Positions 7,961 to 15,421 are shown, counted from the first letter of the stretch. The stretch is 23,452 nt of DNA from a virus (IMGVR_UViG_3300025684_000938:1-23452), one strand, 5' to 3'. Numbers and translations: made by a program. The notes: generated by a model not told the origin, from the letters alone.

Positions 7961-8663
7961 TAATAGTCACCTTTGTATGTTTTTCAAAGCTAGGAAATTG
8001 CCAAGGTTCGTCTAACTCACCGGTACGGGCTATTTCTAGAACATCTTTATTTAATGTTTCGGCGTGCCACCGCCTATTAACTCCGACATTTTCGTATCCT
8101 ATACCAACTAACAATTTAGGTACTTTATCGCTTTTAATTATTTCTGCAACTTTATCTTGATGAAAAGCAGAACATACTCCTGTTTTATATCCTAAAAGAT
8201 TAGCAGATAAGATAAGTTGGCCTACTGATACACCTACAGAATATGCTTTATTTTCTATATAAAAAGCATTTAACATTTGTTCTTCGGGGTTCTGTTGTGC
8301 TAATTTATGTGATCCGCCCCTTGCAGGTCCTTCGTCGTCCTCGTAGACAAATAATACATTTGCTAATATTTGAGAGTTATGAACAGACGTATTTTCGTCT
8401 TGCCATATTTTTCCATCTTTAACTTCCGCTATCGGTTTACTACTAGGAAGAGAAAATAATTTAGTACAGTTGTATATCTGTCTAATGACAGATTGATCAG
8501 TATACACTTTTATCTTATAGTGTATTTCGTTTTGTTTTGAAGGAGAATTTTTTGCAACATAAATTAACGTCTCTAAATCACTTTTAGATACTGTACAACT
8601 TAGGTCATAATTACGCTGTGCTCGCTGAGAGTTGTCTATAGCATTTTTAATTTTATCTTTCAT
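7950..8663 (-). CDS. nitroreductase-family flavoprotein
   Basis: 237 aa. Residues about 15-45 carry an RNYD segment and a SPSKQN motif, corresponding to the RR/SxRxF and S-P-S-x-x-N FMN-phosphate elements of the family. The middle reads SVGVSVGQLILSANLLGYKTGVCSAF, the typical helix preceding the C-terminal FMN contacts, and VGIGYE follows. Members use FMN and NAD(P)H for two-electron reductions or oxidations, including dehydrogenation of peptide-derived azolines or tailoring of natural products. No Met candidate lies near residue 1 other than the first ATG. That ATG lies 6 nt after a perfect sigma-70 -10 box and has no Shine-Dalgarno. It starts a four-gene overlap-linked run with the radical SAM, carbamoyltransferase and methyltransferase genes. 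Confidence 0.85.
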   Translation of the reverse strand: MKDKIKNAIDNSQRAQRNYDLSCTVSKSDLETLIYVAKNSPSKQNEIHYKIKVYTDQSVIRQIYNCTKLFSLPSSKPIAEVKDGKIWQDENTSVHNSQILANVLFVYEDDEGPARGGSHKLAQQNPEEQMLNAFYIENKAYSVGVSVGQLILSANLLGYKTGVCSAFHQDKVAEIIKSDKVPKLLVGIGYENVGVNRRWHAETLNKDVLEIARTGELDEPWQFPSFEKHTKVTINGN

Positions 8664-8669
8664 AATAAT

Positions 8670-8698
8670 ATTATACTACCAATTAATATAGTTGTCAA
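8670..8698 (-). promoter_or_regulatory. perfect-consensus sigma-70 promoter, leaderless
   Basis: On the minus strand TTGACA (8698-8693), a 17-nt spacer and TATAAT (8675-8670) match the bacterial housekeeping consensus in all twelve positions. It fills almost the whole 37-nt gap between two genes. The nitroreductase ATG begins at 8663, six bases beyond the -10, so the expected first transcribed base coincides with the A of the start codon. No ribosome binding site is present. Confidence 0.8.
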
Positions 8699-8700
8699 TA

Positions 8701-10197
8701 CTAGATTATACTTTGATCTATTATTTCTTCTTGTTTCTTTACTTGTTTATCCCATGATTTAAACAACTCTTCTTGTTCAGAAGTAATTTCTTTCTTTATA
8801 TAAAATTCTTCTAGTTCTGGAAATACCTCAAATAAATTCATTTCCCATTTAGTGCCTTTATAAAATTCATCTGCCCTTAGCAAATAGTCAAAAATATTTT
8901 GAATATCTACATCGGAGTCATTTGGCATTTCTAAAGCTGCAATGATATCAGGCCAATCTTTGTATTTAGGAATCAATGCTTGTTTAATTTTTTCTGGCAA
9001 ATTATTAGCACGTAAATGTCTAGGATGTTCAACAAACGCCCAGTTTAATTGGTTAATAACAGGATTTTCCTTACACCAGTCTATAATTTCATAAAATCTC
9101 ATAACACTAAGAAATGATACTAAACCATTAAAGTCTACAACTACATTCGGATGCTTTTTAACTAAATCAATATTATCAACTACTTCTTGCCAGTCAGTTC
9201 GTCTTCTCATGTATTCAATAGTTTTACCTATACCATCAACTGAAGCAACTACAGTAACACGATCAAAGTGTGGAATATAATTAAATATATTATGCTTACC
9301 TGCCTTAGTTTTAGTTAAATTAGTCTGATACTTGATTCTAATATGTTTAGAATGCCCGGTTTCGATCAGTTTATCTAACATTTCATAATGTTTTTTCATA
9401 ATTAAAGGTTCGCCGCCGATAATTTTTATGCTTTTAATATATTGTGCAATAGCAACAATTTGCTCGGTTACTCCTTCAGTTTTATCCTTCATTACTTGTG
9501 CGTTACGGGCATCTCTTTCTGGAGACTGTTCGCCAAATACTTTAGTATTCCATACACCTTTCTTTGCAACTTGCATGCGTGTAGTTGAATTATCATGCAG
9601 ACACATGTAGCAATCTAGATTACATTCAGAGCCGTATATTTTTAATTGAACTTCAAATATGCGCCCTGCACCTTTAAGAGTAAATTCGCCTGTATCTCTA
9701 AATTTTGTTGCTTGTTTTTCAATTTTATTCCAAAAATTGGGATCATTAGTATGTATTTTCATACAATTTGTTCTTCTTGATCTACCATATCGTGCTTCGT
9801 CGCCCCTGCAACGTTGACACCATTTGTCTACAGCCTTAAGATCAGAACCTACTGTAGTCATTTCTCTACGTAGGTCGTTCATATAGTCACTATTTTCCAT
9901 CCATTCCTTTAAAGGAACTTCTTCTACGCTAACGCCAGACGGTTCGCCAAAACAACATGCCTGATATTGGCCGTCTAATTCTGAATATATCTGTGTAAAC
10001 GGAATAGTACAAAAGTAAATATCTTTGTTTTTTGCCTGCTGAACAATAGATCCTTCTTTTGCAGCAACTTCTTTACCTTCATCATCTAACTTTTGCCACC
10101 ATGCTTCGGTATTCACAAAGCCCGGTGCAGATCGATCTCCAGGACCGCCTTTTGTTAAATATTCAGGTAAGTTGGGTGTTTGTTTATCATCACTCAT
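8701..10197 (-). CDS. radical SAM protein with N-terminal SPASM/twitch-like Cys domain
   Basis: 498 aa. An N-terminal Cys-rich region (Cys63, the Cys81-Cys82 pair, and Cys127-x2-Cys130) resembles the auxiliary iron-sulfur SPASM/twitch domain. The radical SAM core follows with GSECNLDCYMC (Cys192, Cys196, Cys199) and GGEP (261-264). The order is unusual: in most SPASM enzymes the auxiliary domain is C-terminal. The C-terminal 200 residues include SVDGIGKTIEYMRR, a conserved core strand, and an acidic tail rich in Glu and Lys. The protein at 12161 is a paralogue with the same layout. Such proteins are frequent but uncharacterised in marine T4-like phages (family knowledge). The stop is 37 nt before the nitroreductase gene, the start only 5 nt after the PP-loop gene. 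Confidence 0.85.
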   Translation of the reverse strand: MSDDKQTPNLPEYLTKGGPGDRSAPGFVNTEAWWQKLDDEGKEVAAKEGSIVQQAKNKDIYFCTIPFTQIYSELDGQYQACCFGEPSGVSVEEVPLKEWMENSDYMNDLRREMTTVGSDLKAVDKWCQRCRGDEARYGRSRRTNCMKIHTNDPNFWNKIEKQATKFRDTGEFTLKGAGRIFEVQLKIYGSECNLDCYMCLHDNSTTRMQVAKKGVWNTKVFGEQSPERDARNAQVMKDKTEGVTEQIVAIAQYIKSIKIIGGEPLIMKKHYEMLDKLIETGHSKHIRIKYQTNLTKTKAGKHNIFNYIPHFDRVTVVASVDGIGKTIEYMRRRTDWQEVVDNIDLVKKHPNVVVDFNGLVSFLSVMRFYEIIDWCKENPVINQLNWAFVEHPRHLRANNLPEKIKQALIPKYKDWPDIIAALEMPNDSDVDIQNIFDYLLRADEFYKGTKWEMNLFEVFPELEEFYIKKEITSEQEELFKSWDKQVKKQEEIIDQSII

Positions 10198-10202
10198 AAT
10201 AT

Positions 10203-11012
10203 TTAATCATTCCATTCTAAGTTAAATGCCCATTTTCTTTCATGACACCAAAAGCATTGATGGCAATCCCTAGTAAAATTATCTGTTCCCCTAGCAGTAC
10301 CAACACATGACCGTGTTATTGGAAACAACGACTCCATTAAATTATTTTCTTGATATACACCTGCAACAAATTTTTTATCTACATTTATGTATACTTGATA
10401 TATATTATTCAAGTAATCCGAATGTCCTGCAGGTAATATTGGAACCCCAGCAGCTTCACAGCTAGTTTTTACGGTCCTAAGCTCTTGTATTTTTGGAACA
10501 GATTTATCTCTTCTTCTTTCTGCTTTATCCCAAAATCCTAATTCTAACATTTCTTCTTCTGGAGGATTTCGAGTCATACCGTCTAGTCTAATAGCACCCG
10601 GATTTTCTTTCATTACAGATCTTGCTATCCTGTCTATTTGTATTATTTTTGACATTTGGACTCTATTTAAATTTTTATAGTTAAATCTAGGATTTGCTAT
10701 GGCTTTATCGCATTCTTCCCAAGACACTATTGATTCACTTTTATCATCAAAGTTAACTGTTTTTAGATCTCGAATTTTATTATTGGGAAATTCTGTTTTT
10801 ATCCACTTAACAATTAGCTCGGCTGCATCTGCATCTTTTGGAGCATTTATATCTCTACAACAAAAGGGAACAATCTCTATTTCAGGAAAATGTTTAGCTG
10901 TAAGGTACATAGCTGATGCTGAATCAGCTCCTCCAGATAGCGAAATTACTATAGTTTCTGGTAAGTCGAAACTAAAAAAATCTATAGTTTGCTCACTGTA
11001 AGTTAATTTCAT
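10203..11012 (-). CDS. QueC/ExsB-like PP-loop ATP pyrophosphatase
   Basis: 269 aa. SLSGGADSASA (24-34) is the SGGxDS PP-loop of adenylating ATP-pyrophosphatases. The C-terminus has Cys236, then Cys250-x2-Cys253-x2-Cys256 followed by ERKWAF, which matches the zinc site of QueC (Cys, then CxxCxxC, then R-x-x-GF). QueC turns 7-carboxy-7-deazaguanine into preQ0. No QueD, QueE or FolE partner was recognised nearby, so this may be a relative acting on another carboxylate. ATG choice is secure: AGGAG lies 6 nt upstream. It is the first gene after an 88-nt gap. A thiolase-type or asparagine-synthase-type PP-loop remains possible, but the Cys4 tail argues for QueC-like. Confidence 0.75.
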   Translation of the reverse strand: MKLTYSEQTIDFFSFDLPETIVISLSGGADSASAMYLTAKHFPEIEIVPFCCRDINAPKDADAAELIVKWIKTEFPNNKIRDLKTVNFDDKSESIVSWEECDKAIANPRFNYKNLNRVQMSKIIQIDRIARSVMKENPGAIRLDGMTRNPPEEEMLELGFWDKAERRRDKSVPKIQELRTVKTSCEAAGVPILPAGHSDYLNNIYQVYINVDKKFVAGVYQENNLMESLFPITRSCVGTARGTDNFTRDCHQCFWCHERKWAFNLEWND

Positions 11013-11018
11013 ATTTTT

Positions 11019-11040
11019 CTCCTAATAGTGTTTAATTATA
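11019..11040 (-). promoter_or_regulatory. probable -10 box and ribosome binding site for the PP-loop gene
   Basis: In the 88-nt gap TATAAT lies at 11040-11035 on the minus strand and AGGAG at 11023-11019, six bases before the ATG. The -35 region is poor (TATTGT at a 17-nt spacing), so either an activator or an adjacent TATAAT-like element is needed. The strong Shine-Dalgarno contrasts with the leaderless starts elsewhere in the window. Confidence 0.4.
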
Positions 11041-11100
11041 CTTATACTACTGTATCAACAATAGCCTTGCTTATTGAGTTTATGGTATTAAAAATTGTTT

Positions 11101-12174
11101 TTATATTTTATGTTGTACAATTTCTATAATATTTTTAATTTCATCTTCGGTCAACCATGCGTGTATAGGTAACGATAAAACAGTGCTAGAAGCTGTTGTA
11201 GAAGCTGTACAAGCGTCTCTCCTGCTGTCAACACTGTCATACATACTGTTTGCACTTAATGGAGTTTCGTAGTGTATACTAGCATTTAAAGCGTTCTTAA
11301 CACGTTTTCTAGTGTCTTTATCCTTAAATCGTACTACATACTTATGGTAATTATGGTTAAGTCCATTAGACATTCCTTGTGTTACTACAGGTAAGTCTGC
11401 AAATGCTGTGTTGTATTCATGTGCAATTTGCTGTCTACGTTCTTGATTACGGTCTGCGTGTCGCAAGCGTAGATTAATAATCTCTGCGTTGAGAACATAC
11501 ATGCGGCTATTGTAACCCATCATACTAAAGTCTTTATCTTTACCGTGACGTCTAATCATCTTAACACGGTTGGCAATGTCTTCGTTATCAGTTAGTACAA
11601 CTCCCCCGCCGTTAATGCCAGCGATGACTTTGTTGCTGTTAAAACTATATACACTGCAATCACCAATAGTGCCTGCATGTACATTGTGCAAGCTACTGCC
11701 CAAACTTTGCGCAGCATCTTCAATAAACAGTATATCGTTATCTTTGCAAAACTGTTGTATTTCTGTAGTGTCGGTCATGTTGCCAAACAAGTGCGGATAT
11801 ATAATTGCTTTAACTTTATCACTGTACATACGTTTGATGCTATCTAAGCTAATGTGGTATGAATCTAAATCAATATCACAAAATACAGGAGTAGCACCTA
11901 CCATACTTGCACATGCACTACTACTAATCCAACTAAAGTCAGTTACTAATACTTCGTCGCCGGCACCTATACCGTGTGCTAATAATGTAAAATGTAGTGC
12001 GTCTGTGGCACTTGCTACACTAACACAATGTTTACGTCCTACACGTTCAGCAAAGCTACGTTCAAAGTCTTCATTATTTTCGTAATTCATTTGACTCATA
12101 AAACGGTCAAATACATCTAAGTAGTCTTGTTTGTTTTCTTGGTACTCACGGTCCCATCCATCATATGCTGGCAT
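11101..12174 (-). CDS. DegT/DnrJ/EryC1/StrS PLP aminotransferase
   Basis: 357 aa. The family signatures are all visible: an N-terminal EDFERSFAERVG segment, SATDALHFTL (55-64), EDAAQSLGS with Asp153 and Gln156 contacting the pyridine ring, and SFNSNKVIAGINGGG with the Schiff-base lysine Lys182. Members transaminate keto-sugars (nucleotide-linked 3- or 4-keto sugars) to amino sugars, using glutamate or glutamine. A few instead act as dehydratases, but the lysine is present here, so transamination is expected. Length matches the usual 360-400. The 5' end overlaps the Cys-rich radical SAM gene by 14 nt. GC is somewhat higher than in the flanking genes. Confidence 0.92.
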   Translation of the reverse strand: MPAYDGWDREYQENKQDYLDVFDRFMSQMNYENNEDFERSFAERVGRKHCVSVASATDALHFTLLAHGIGAGDEVLVTDFSWISSSACASMVGATPVFCDIDLDSYHISLDSIKRMYSDKVKAIIYPHLFGNMTDTTEIQQFCKDNDILFIEDAAQSLGSSLHNVHAGTIGDCSVYSFNSNKVIAGINGGGVVLTDNEDIANRVKMIRRHGKDKDFSMMGYNSRMYVLNAEIINLRLRHADRNQERRQQIAHEYNTAFADLPVVTQGMSNGLNHNYHKYVVRFKDKDTRKRVKNALNASIHYETPLSANSMYDSVDSRRDACTASTTASSTVLSLPIHAWLTEDEIKNIIEIVQHKI

Positions 12175-13399
12175 TGTAATAACTCTCTAGTTCTGGATAT
12201 AATTCAAAAATATCTGTTTTATAATATTCATCTGATTGTTTAATATAATTTATAGCTGCTATAAACGATTTGTTAACGCCCTTCATTGCAAGTGCGTTAA
12301 CAATAACTGGGTGATCGCAATACTTCTTGCGTAACTTCTTTTTAAGTTTTTTAGGTAAGTGCTTAACATGCAACTCATCAGGATCGTCAACTACAAAACA
12401 GAAATATTCTAAATTTTCTCTATCACAAAATTCTTGTAGTTCGTTATATCTTAACACACTTAATAATGACACTGTTGAAAACACACCCATATTAACATTT
12501 CTATAACTTCTAAGAGTGTTTAGGTTATTAACAATAGTATCCCAATCCGATCTTCGACGAATATAATCATTATATTTTCCAAATCCGTCAAGTGAAGCAC
12601 TAATATTTAATTGTTTAAATTTATCAACATAGTCTAAAATATTATACTTGGTAGTTCCTAGTACTGTTAAATTACTATTCATTTCAAGAACAATATTTTT
12701 TGAGTGGCCGCTTTCAATTAGCCTGTCAAGAAAATCAAACTGTTTTTTCATTACAAACGGCTCGCCGCCTTGTAGAAAAAAACAGCGTATATAAGGTGCT
12801 AATTTAACTAGTTCATCTATGCCGCTGCTTTTAGAAGATTTTATATTATCAGGATAATCTATATCAAATGTTTTTATATACTTTCTACTATCAAGTTTTT
12901 TAAACATTAGTTGTCTAGTAGACGATGCACCCGGTTGACACATATAACAATCAAGATTACATTGATTTCCAAACACTCTTGCTTGTAATAATAAGCATCT
13001 TTCTGTAATTGTATATTCCTGTGTAGGATCAAACGAAAGTACTTGATCTATACACGAAAAGTCTTGGTCATTGTCAACAGCTTCTAACAATCTCATATTA
13101 TGATGCTGTCTGTCAGATTCTCCGTAATTTGCTTCTTGTTCCATACAACGCCGGCATTGACTGTTTAAAACAGGAGTGCTAGCATCTGTTTCGTCTAGCA
13201 TTTCAATTCTTGCAGCAGTTAACAAGTCAGAATTTAACCATTCTTTAGGTGTAGTTGTTGTTATATTAAGATTAGTACTGTTGCCAATGCAGCATACTTT
13301 ATAATCGCCATCGGGATTAGTATATATGTGATCAAACAGTCTAGGACAAAACCAAATAGAGTCGTCTTTTATTTTATTTACTAATGATTTACGGTTCAT
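12161..13399 (-). CDS. radical SAM protein with N-terminal SPASM/twitch-like Cys domain (paralogue)
   Basis: 412 aa. Same architecture as the 498-aa protein at 8701: Cys18, the Cys36-Cys37 pair and Cys82-x2-Cys85 in the N-terminal Cys-rich region, then GNQCNLDCYMC (Cys147, Cys151, Cys154) and GGEP (211-214). SASLDGFGKYNDYIRRR matches the SVDGIGKTIEYMRRR segment of the paralogue. It lacks the long N-terminal extension of about 45 residues and the long acidic tail. The two copies flank the aminotransferase and PP-loop genes, so they probably act on related substrates (inference). The stop overlaps the aminotransferase start by 14 nt; the start follows the previous gene after 12 nt. Confidence 0.85.
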   Translation of the reverse strand: MNRKSLVNKIKDDSIWFCPRLFDHIYTNPDGDYKVCCIGNSTNLNITTTTPKEWLNSDLLTAARIEMLDETDASTPVLNSQCRRCMEQEANYGESDRQHHNMRLLEAVDNDQDFSCIDQVLSFDPTQEYTITERCLLLQARVFGNQCNLDCYMCQPGASSTRQLMFKKLDSRKYIKTFDIDYPDNIKSSKSSGIDELVKLAPYIRCFFLQGGEPFVMKKQFDFLDRLIESGHSKNIVLEMNSNLTVLGTTKYNILDYVDKFKQLNISASLDGFGKYNDYIRRRSDWDTIVNNLNTLRSYRNVNMGVFSTVSLLSVLRYNELQEFCDRENLEYFCFVVDDPDELHVKHLPKKLKKKLRKKYCDHPVIVNALAMKGVNKSFIAAINYIKQSDEYYKTDIFELYPELESYYNASI

Positions 13400-13411
13400 T
13401 TATTCTCGGTC

Positions 13412-14143
13412 CTAGACATTATTTCTCCGCCAGTTTTGGAAAATATCTGTTGCATTGCCCCACCATTCTTTCTTTAAACGGTCTTCTCTATATGCTTCGT
13501 TAGGTGTTGTTAGTTTAAAATCTACATTATTTCTTAATAAAGGACTGTTTGGATTAAACCCTCTATTTGTATTAATGAATACAATTGAGAAGTTTTCTTC
13601 TTTAGCTATTTCAATTGCACGATCAATTTCGTGTTCGTTGTACCCAAATATGATATACTGCCATACAATTACATGTCCTAGATCTCTACCTTGTTTCATA
13701 CGTTTCCATACATCATCAAAGTCTGAGCCAATACGATATAACTCACTCTTTTTATCAATACCATCAACGCCGAAATACCAAGCACTTGTTCCTACGTTAT
13801 AACTATATGCTTCATCCCACCAGGTATCACTTTTGCCGCTGCCAACTGTTGCAATACGAACTTTTGTTTTATGTTCATCACACATTTTTAACAAATTTAA
13901 AAACTTGGGGTGATAAATGGGATCACTTATTTGTCCACAAAATGTAACGCCGTATTCGTAATAATCTATTATTTTTTTAAAGTTGTGTTCTTGTAGGTCA
14001 AACGAACGTTTAATTTGCTCTTGGCTTGTGACTTTTTGTCTAATACATTGAGGACATCTAAAGACACATCTATGTGATGCATCTATATTAGGCCTTACAT
14101 ACTTTTGTTTTTCAATATATAAATCAGTAAGTCTACTTTCCAC
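13412..14143 (-). CDS. radical SAM core protein
   Basis: 243 aa. SHRCVFRCPQC (Cys26, Cys30, Cys33) is the radical SAM cluster motif close to the N-terminus. The GGEP equivalent is degenerate (FCGQISDPIYH). The start is GTG, with GAGG seven bases upstream and no ATG nearby before the cluster motif. It overlaps the small Cys-rich gene at 14133 by 11 nt. The pair recreates, as two polypeptides, the Cys-domain-then-core order found fused in the proteins at 12161 and 8701. No C-terminal cysteine cluster is present, which fits the idea that the partner supplies the auxiliary cluster. Substrate unknown. Confidence 0.8.
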   Translation of the reverse strand: MESRLTDLYIEKQKYVRPNIDASHRCVFRCPQCIRQKVTSQEQIKRSFDLQEHNFKKIIDYYEYGVTFCGQISDPIYHPKFLNLLKMCDEHKTKVRIATVGSGKSDTWWDEAYSYNVGTSAWYFGVDGIDKKSELYRIGSDFDDVWKRMKQGRDLGHVIVWQYIIFGYNEHEIDRAIEIAKEENFSIVFINTNRGFNPNSPLLRNNVDFKLTTPNEAYREDRLKKEWWGNATDIFQNWRRNNV

Positions 14144-14486
14144 CGGCCTGCCTCACTACTTCTAATTTTTCTTCAGCTTTGCGTACCTCAGTGTCGTGTT
14201 CTGTAAGCTCTATACCACATTTCTTTTTACACATGTAAGAACAATTATCTGGATCGTTTACTAATTTTTGGAAAAAGTTTTCCCATGCATCTGATCCAAA
14301 TATTTCTTCTAAACTAATATTGTTTTCTACTGCTAGTTTAGGATCTTTTAATCCTGATTCCATAACGTATCTATGCACCGGCGGATCGTCCAACCAACAA
14401 CAAGGCAACATATAACCGTCTGATGTGTAGGCTGCACCTTTTTTGTCCTTGCTATCAAACGCTAAACATTTGGCTCTTATTTTCAT
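14133..14486 (-). CDS. stand-alone SPASM/twitch-like Cys-rich protein
   Basis: 117 aa. Cys7, the Cys29-Cys30 pair within TSDGYMLPCCW, and Cys82-x3-Cys86-x3-Cys90 (NCSYMCKKKC) are arranged like the N-terminal Cys region of the two larger radical SAM proteins in this window, so it probably holds an iron-sulfur cluster. No radical SAM motif is present. The last 25 residues form a charged helix (EVRKAEEKLEVVRQ) that could dock to the partner. AAGGA lies about 6 nt before the ATG, and a TATAAATA late-type box lies at 14513-14506. It overlaps the radical SAM core gene by 11 nt. The auxiliary-subunit role is inferred. Confidence 0.65.
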   Translation of the reverse strand: MKIRAKCLAFDSKDKKGAAYTSDGYMLPCCWLDDPPVHRYVMESGLKDPKLAVENNISLEEIFGSDAWENFFQKLVNDPDNCSYMCKKKCGIELTEHDTEVRKAEEKLEVVRQAGGK

Positions 14487-14495
14487 GATCTGTCC

Positions 14496-15365
14496 TTATT
14501 CATTATATTTATAGGTTAATGATTTTATAGCATCTACGATTGGCTGTATATTAGGTTCTTTAATATCTCGTTGCCAATATATGGTGCCGCCGTCTAATCC
14601 TGGATCTCGCCTTTCATAAATTACATCCTTGCCATAATACTTGCACTCTTGAAATATGCGAGGAGCAGGGTCAAATGTTTCTTTTGTATATACATATGTT
14701 TCAAACATGCTCATTAAGTTTTCTACAGGTACGAATATATTGTTATTCTTTATATTAATATAATTTTCGTCATATGTTAAGATCCCGTGATCAGGATAAT
14801 CATCAATAACTTTTTCAACACTTGCATAATACTTGTCGTTAGTACCTAAAAACAAATGCTTAAATTGTATGTTATCTTTGTAAGGCTTGTATATACTAAA
14901 ATTAATAGTCTTTTCAAAGTGTGTGCCTACACCATTAGGGTATACGTCAGTGTCACACAAGTCTACTATTTGTTTTGGTTTATAAAAGTCAACTGCTTTA
15001 GGATATCCCTCAACATGATTCTCTGAATATACGCTTATAACGTTACCGCTAAATAATCTCTGTAAGGATAGTTGTTGCACTAGGGTATAATCATTAAAAC
15101 TTTGCCAGCTTAGTGTCATCATACTTCTGCCCATAATAAGTGTAACATCATCGTCAGACGGCACATATGTATCTGGAAACCAAACACGATTACAATGAAT
15201 GTATTTACGTGTGATAGAATTTACATAGTCACGCTGATTATATTTTCTGTGACAAATAATAACAACTTGTGCAGGGTAACCAGCATTGTTTAGCATATCA
15301 CAGTGTTCATAGCTGTAATATAATAACCCGTCTACTGGTTTGCTTGTAACTACAATATTGATCAT
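14496..15365 (-). CDS. glycosyltransferase-like protein of unknown specificity
   Basis: 289 aa from the ATG at 15365. A GTG start 21 nt upstream (15386) would also fit the frame. The ATG is preferred because the protein then begins with a typical beta strand (MINIVVTSKP) and because a late-type box ends 8 nt upstream. Near the C-terminus TFDPAPRIFQECKYYGKDVIYERR resembles the GT-B acceptor-domain segment in which a small-residue/Pro/Arg stretch is followed by a helix and Gly-x-Asp-Val. No transmembrane segment or signal peptide is seen. The N-terminal region has many Tyr and His and no recognised motif. It is the first gene of the minus-strand run after the divergent junction. The family call is tentative. 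Confidence 0.5.
   Translation of the reverse strand: MINIVVTSKPVDGLLYYSYEHCDMLNNAGYPAQVVIICHRKYNQRDYVNSITRKYIHCNRVWFPDTYVPSDDDVTLIMGRSMMTLSWQSFNDYTLVQQLSLQRLFSGNVISVYSENHVEGYPKAVDFYKPKQIVDLCDTDVYPNGVGTHFEKTINFSIYKPYKDNIQFKHLFLGTNDKYYASVEKVIDDYPDHGILTYDENYINIKNNNIFVPVENLMSMFETYVYTKETFDPAPRIFQECKYYGKDVIYERRDPGLDGGTIYWQRDIKEPNIQPIVDAIKSLTYKYNE
14506..14513 (-). promoter_or_regulatory. T4-type late promoter box TATAAATA
   Basis: The minus-strand sequence reads TATAAATA from 14513 to 14506, at the extreme 3' end of the upstream gene. A T4 late start site is expected about 6 nt downstream, near 14500, giving a 14-nt leader that contains AAGGA and ends at the ATG at 14486. T4 late promoters need only this extended -10 box. 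Because the octamer also occurs inside genes here, the position relative to start and Shine-Dalgarno is the main support. Confidence 0.5.
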
Positions 15366-15372
15366 TATGTAA

Positions 15373-15380
15373 TATTTATA
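15373..15380 (-). promoter_or_regulatory. T4-type late promoter box TATAAATA
   Basis: Minus-strand TATAAATA at 15380-15373. By T4 spacing transcription would begin near 15367, two bases before the preferred ATG at 15365, producing an essentially leaderless message. Confidence 0.4.
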
Positions 15381-15402
15381 AACCACTACTTATTGTATAC
15401 AT
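15376..15402 (-). other. possible 8-codon leader ORF
   Basis: On the minus strand ATG at 15402 opens a frame of eight codons (MYTISSGL) that ends in a TAA embedded in the late box. A GGAAAG sequence stands 4 nt before the ATG. If transcription starts from the upstream late box, this mini-ORF would be the first translated frame, and its stop would lie 10 nt before the main gene's ATG. It may be a chance ORF. Confidence 0.2.
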
Positions 15403-15421
15403 AATTCTTTCCAATTTAATA

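Noticed and set aside
11059-11076. Hairpin CAATAGC-CTT-GCTTATTG in the gap before the PP-loop gene
   Set aside because: The stem has a bulge and no T-run follows on either strand, so it is not a terminator; it overlaps the presumed -35 region and may be chance.
11570-12085. Open frame of 171 codons on the plus strand antisense to the aminotransferase
   Set aside because: It mirrors the coding strand of a well-supported PLP enzyme, is low-complexity in Leu, Ser and Thr, and has no ribosome site.
13412-14486. Frameshift in a single fused radical SAM gene
   Set aside because: Both frames have proper starts with ribosome sites, and the 117-aa protein ends in a complete charged helix, so two genes are more likely than one broken gene.
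14496-15386. GTG start at 15386 for the glycosyltransferase-like gene
   Set aside because: No ribosome site precedes it, and the added MVYKYYI residues are out of character. The ATG at 15365 begins with a typical beta strand and follows a late box.
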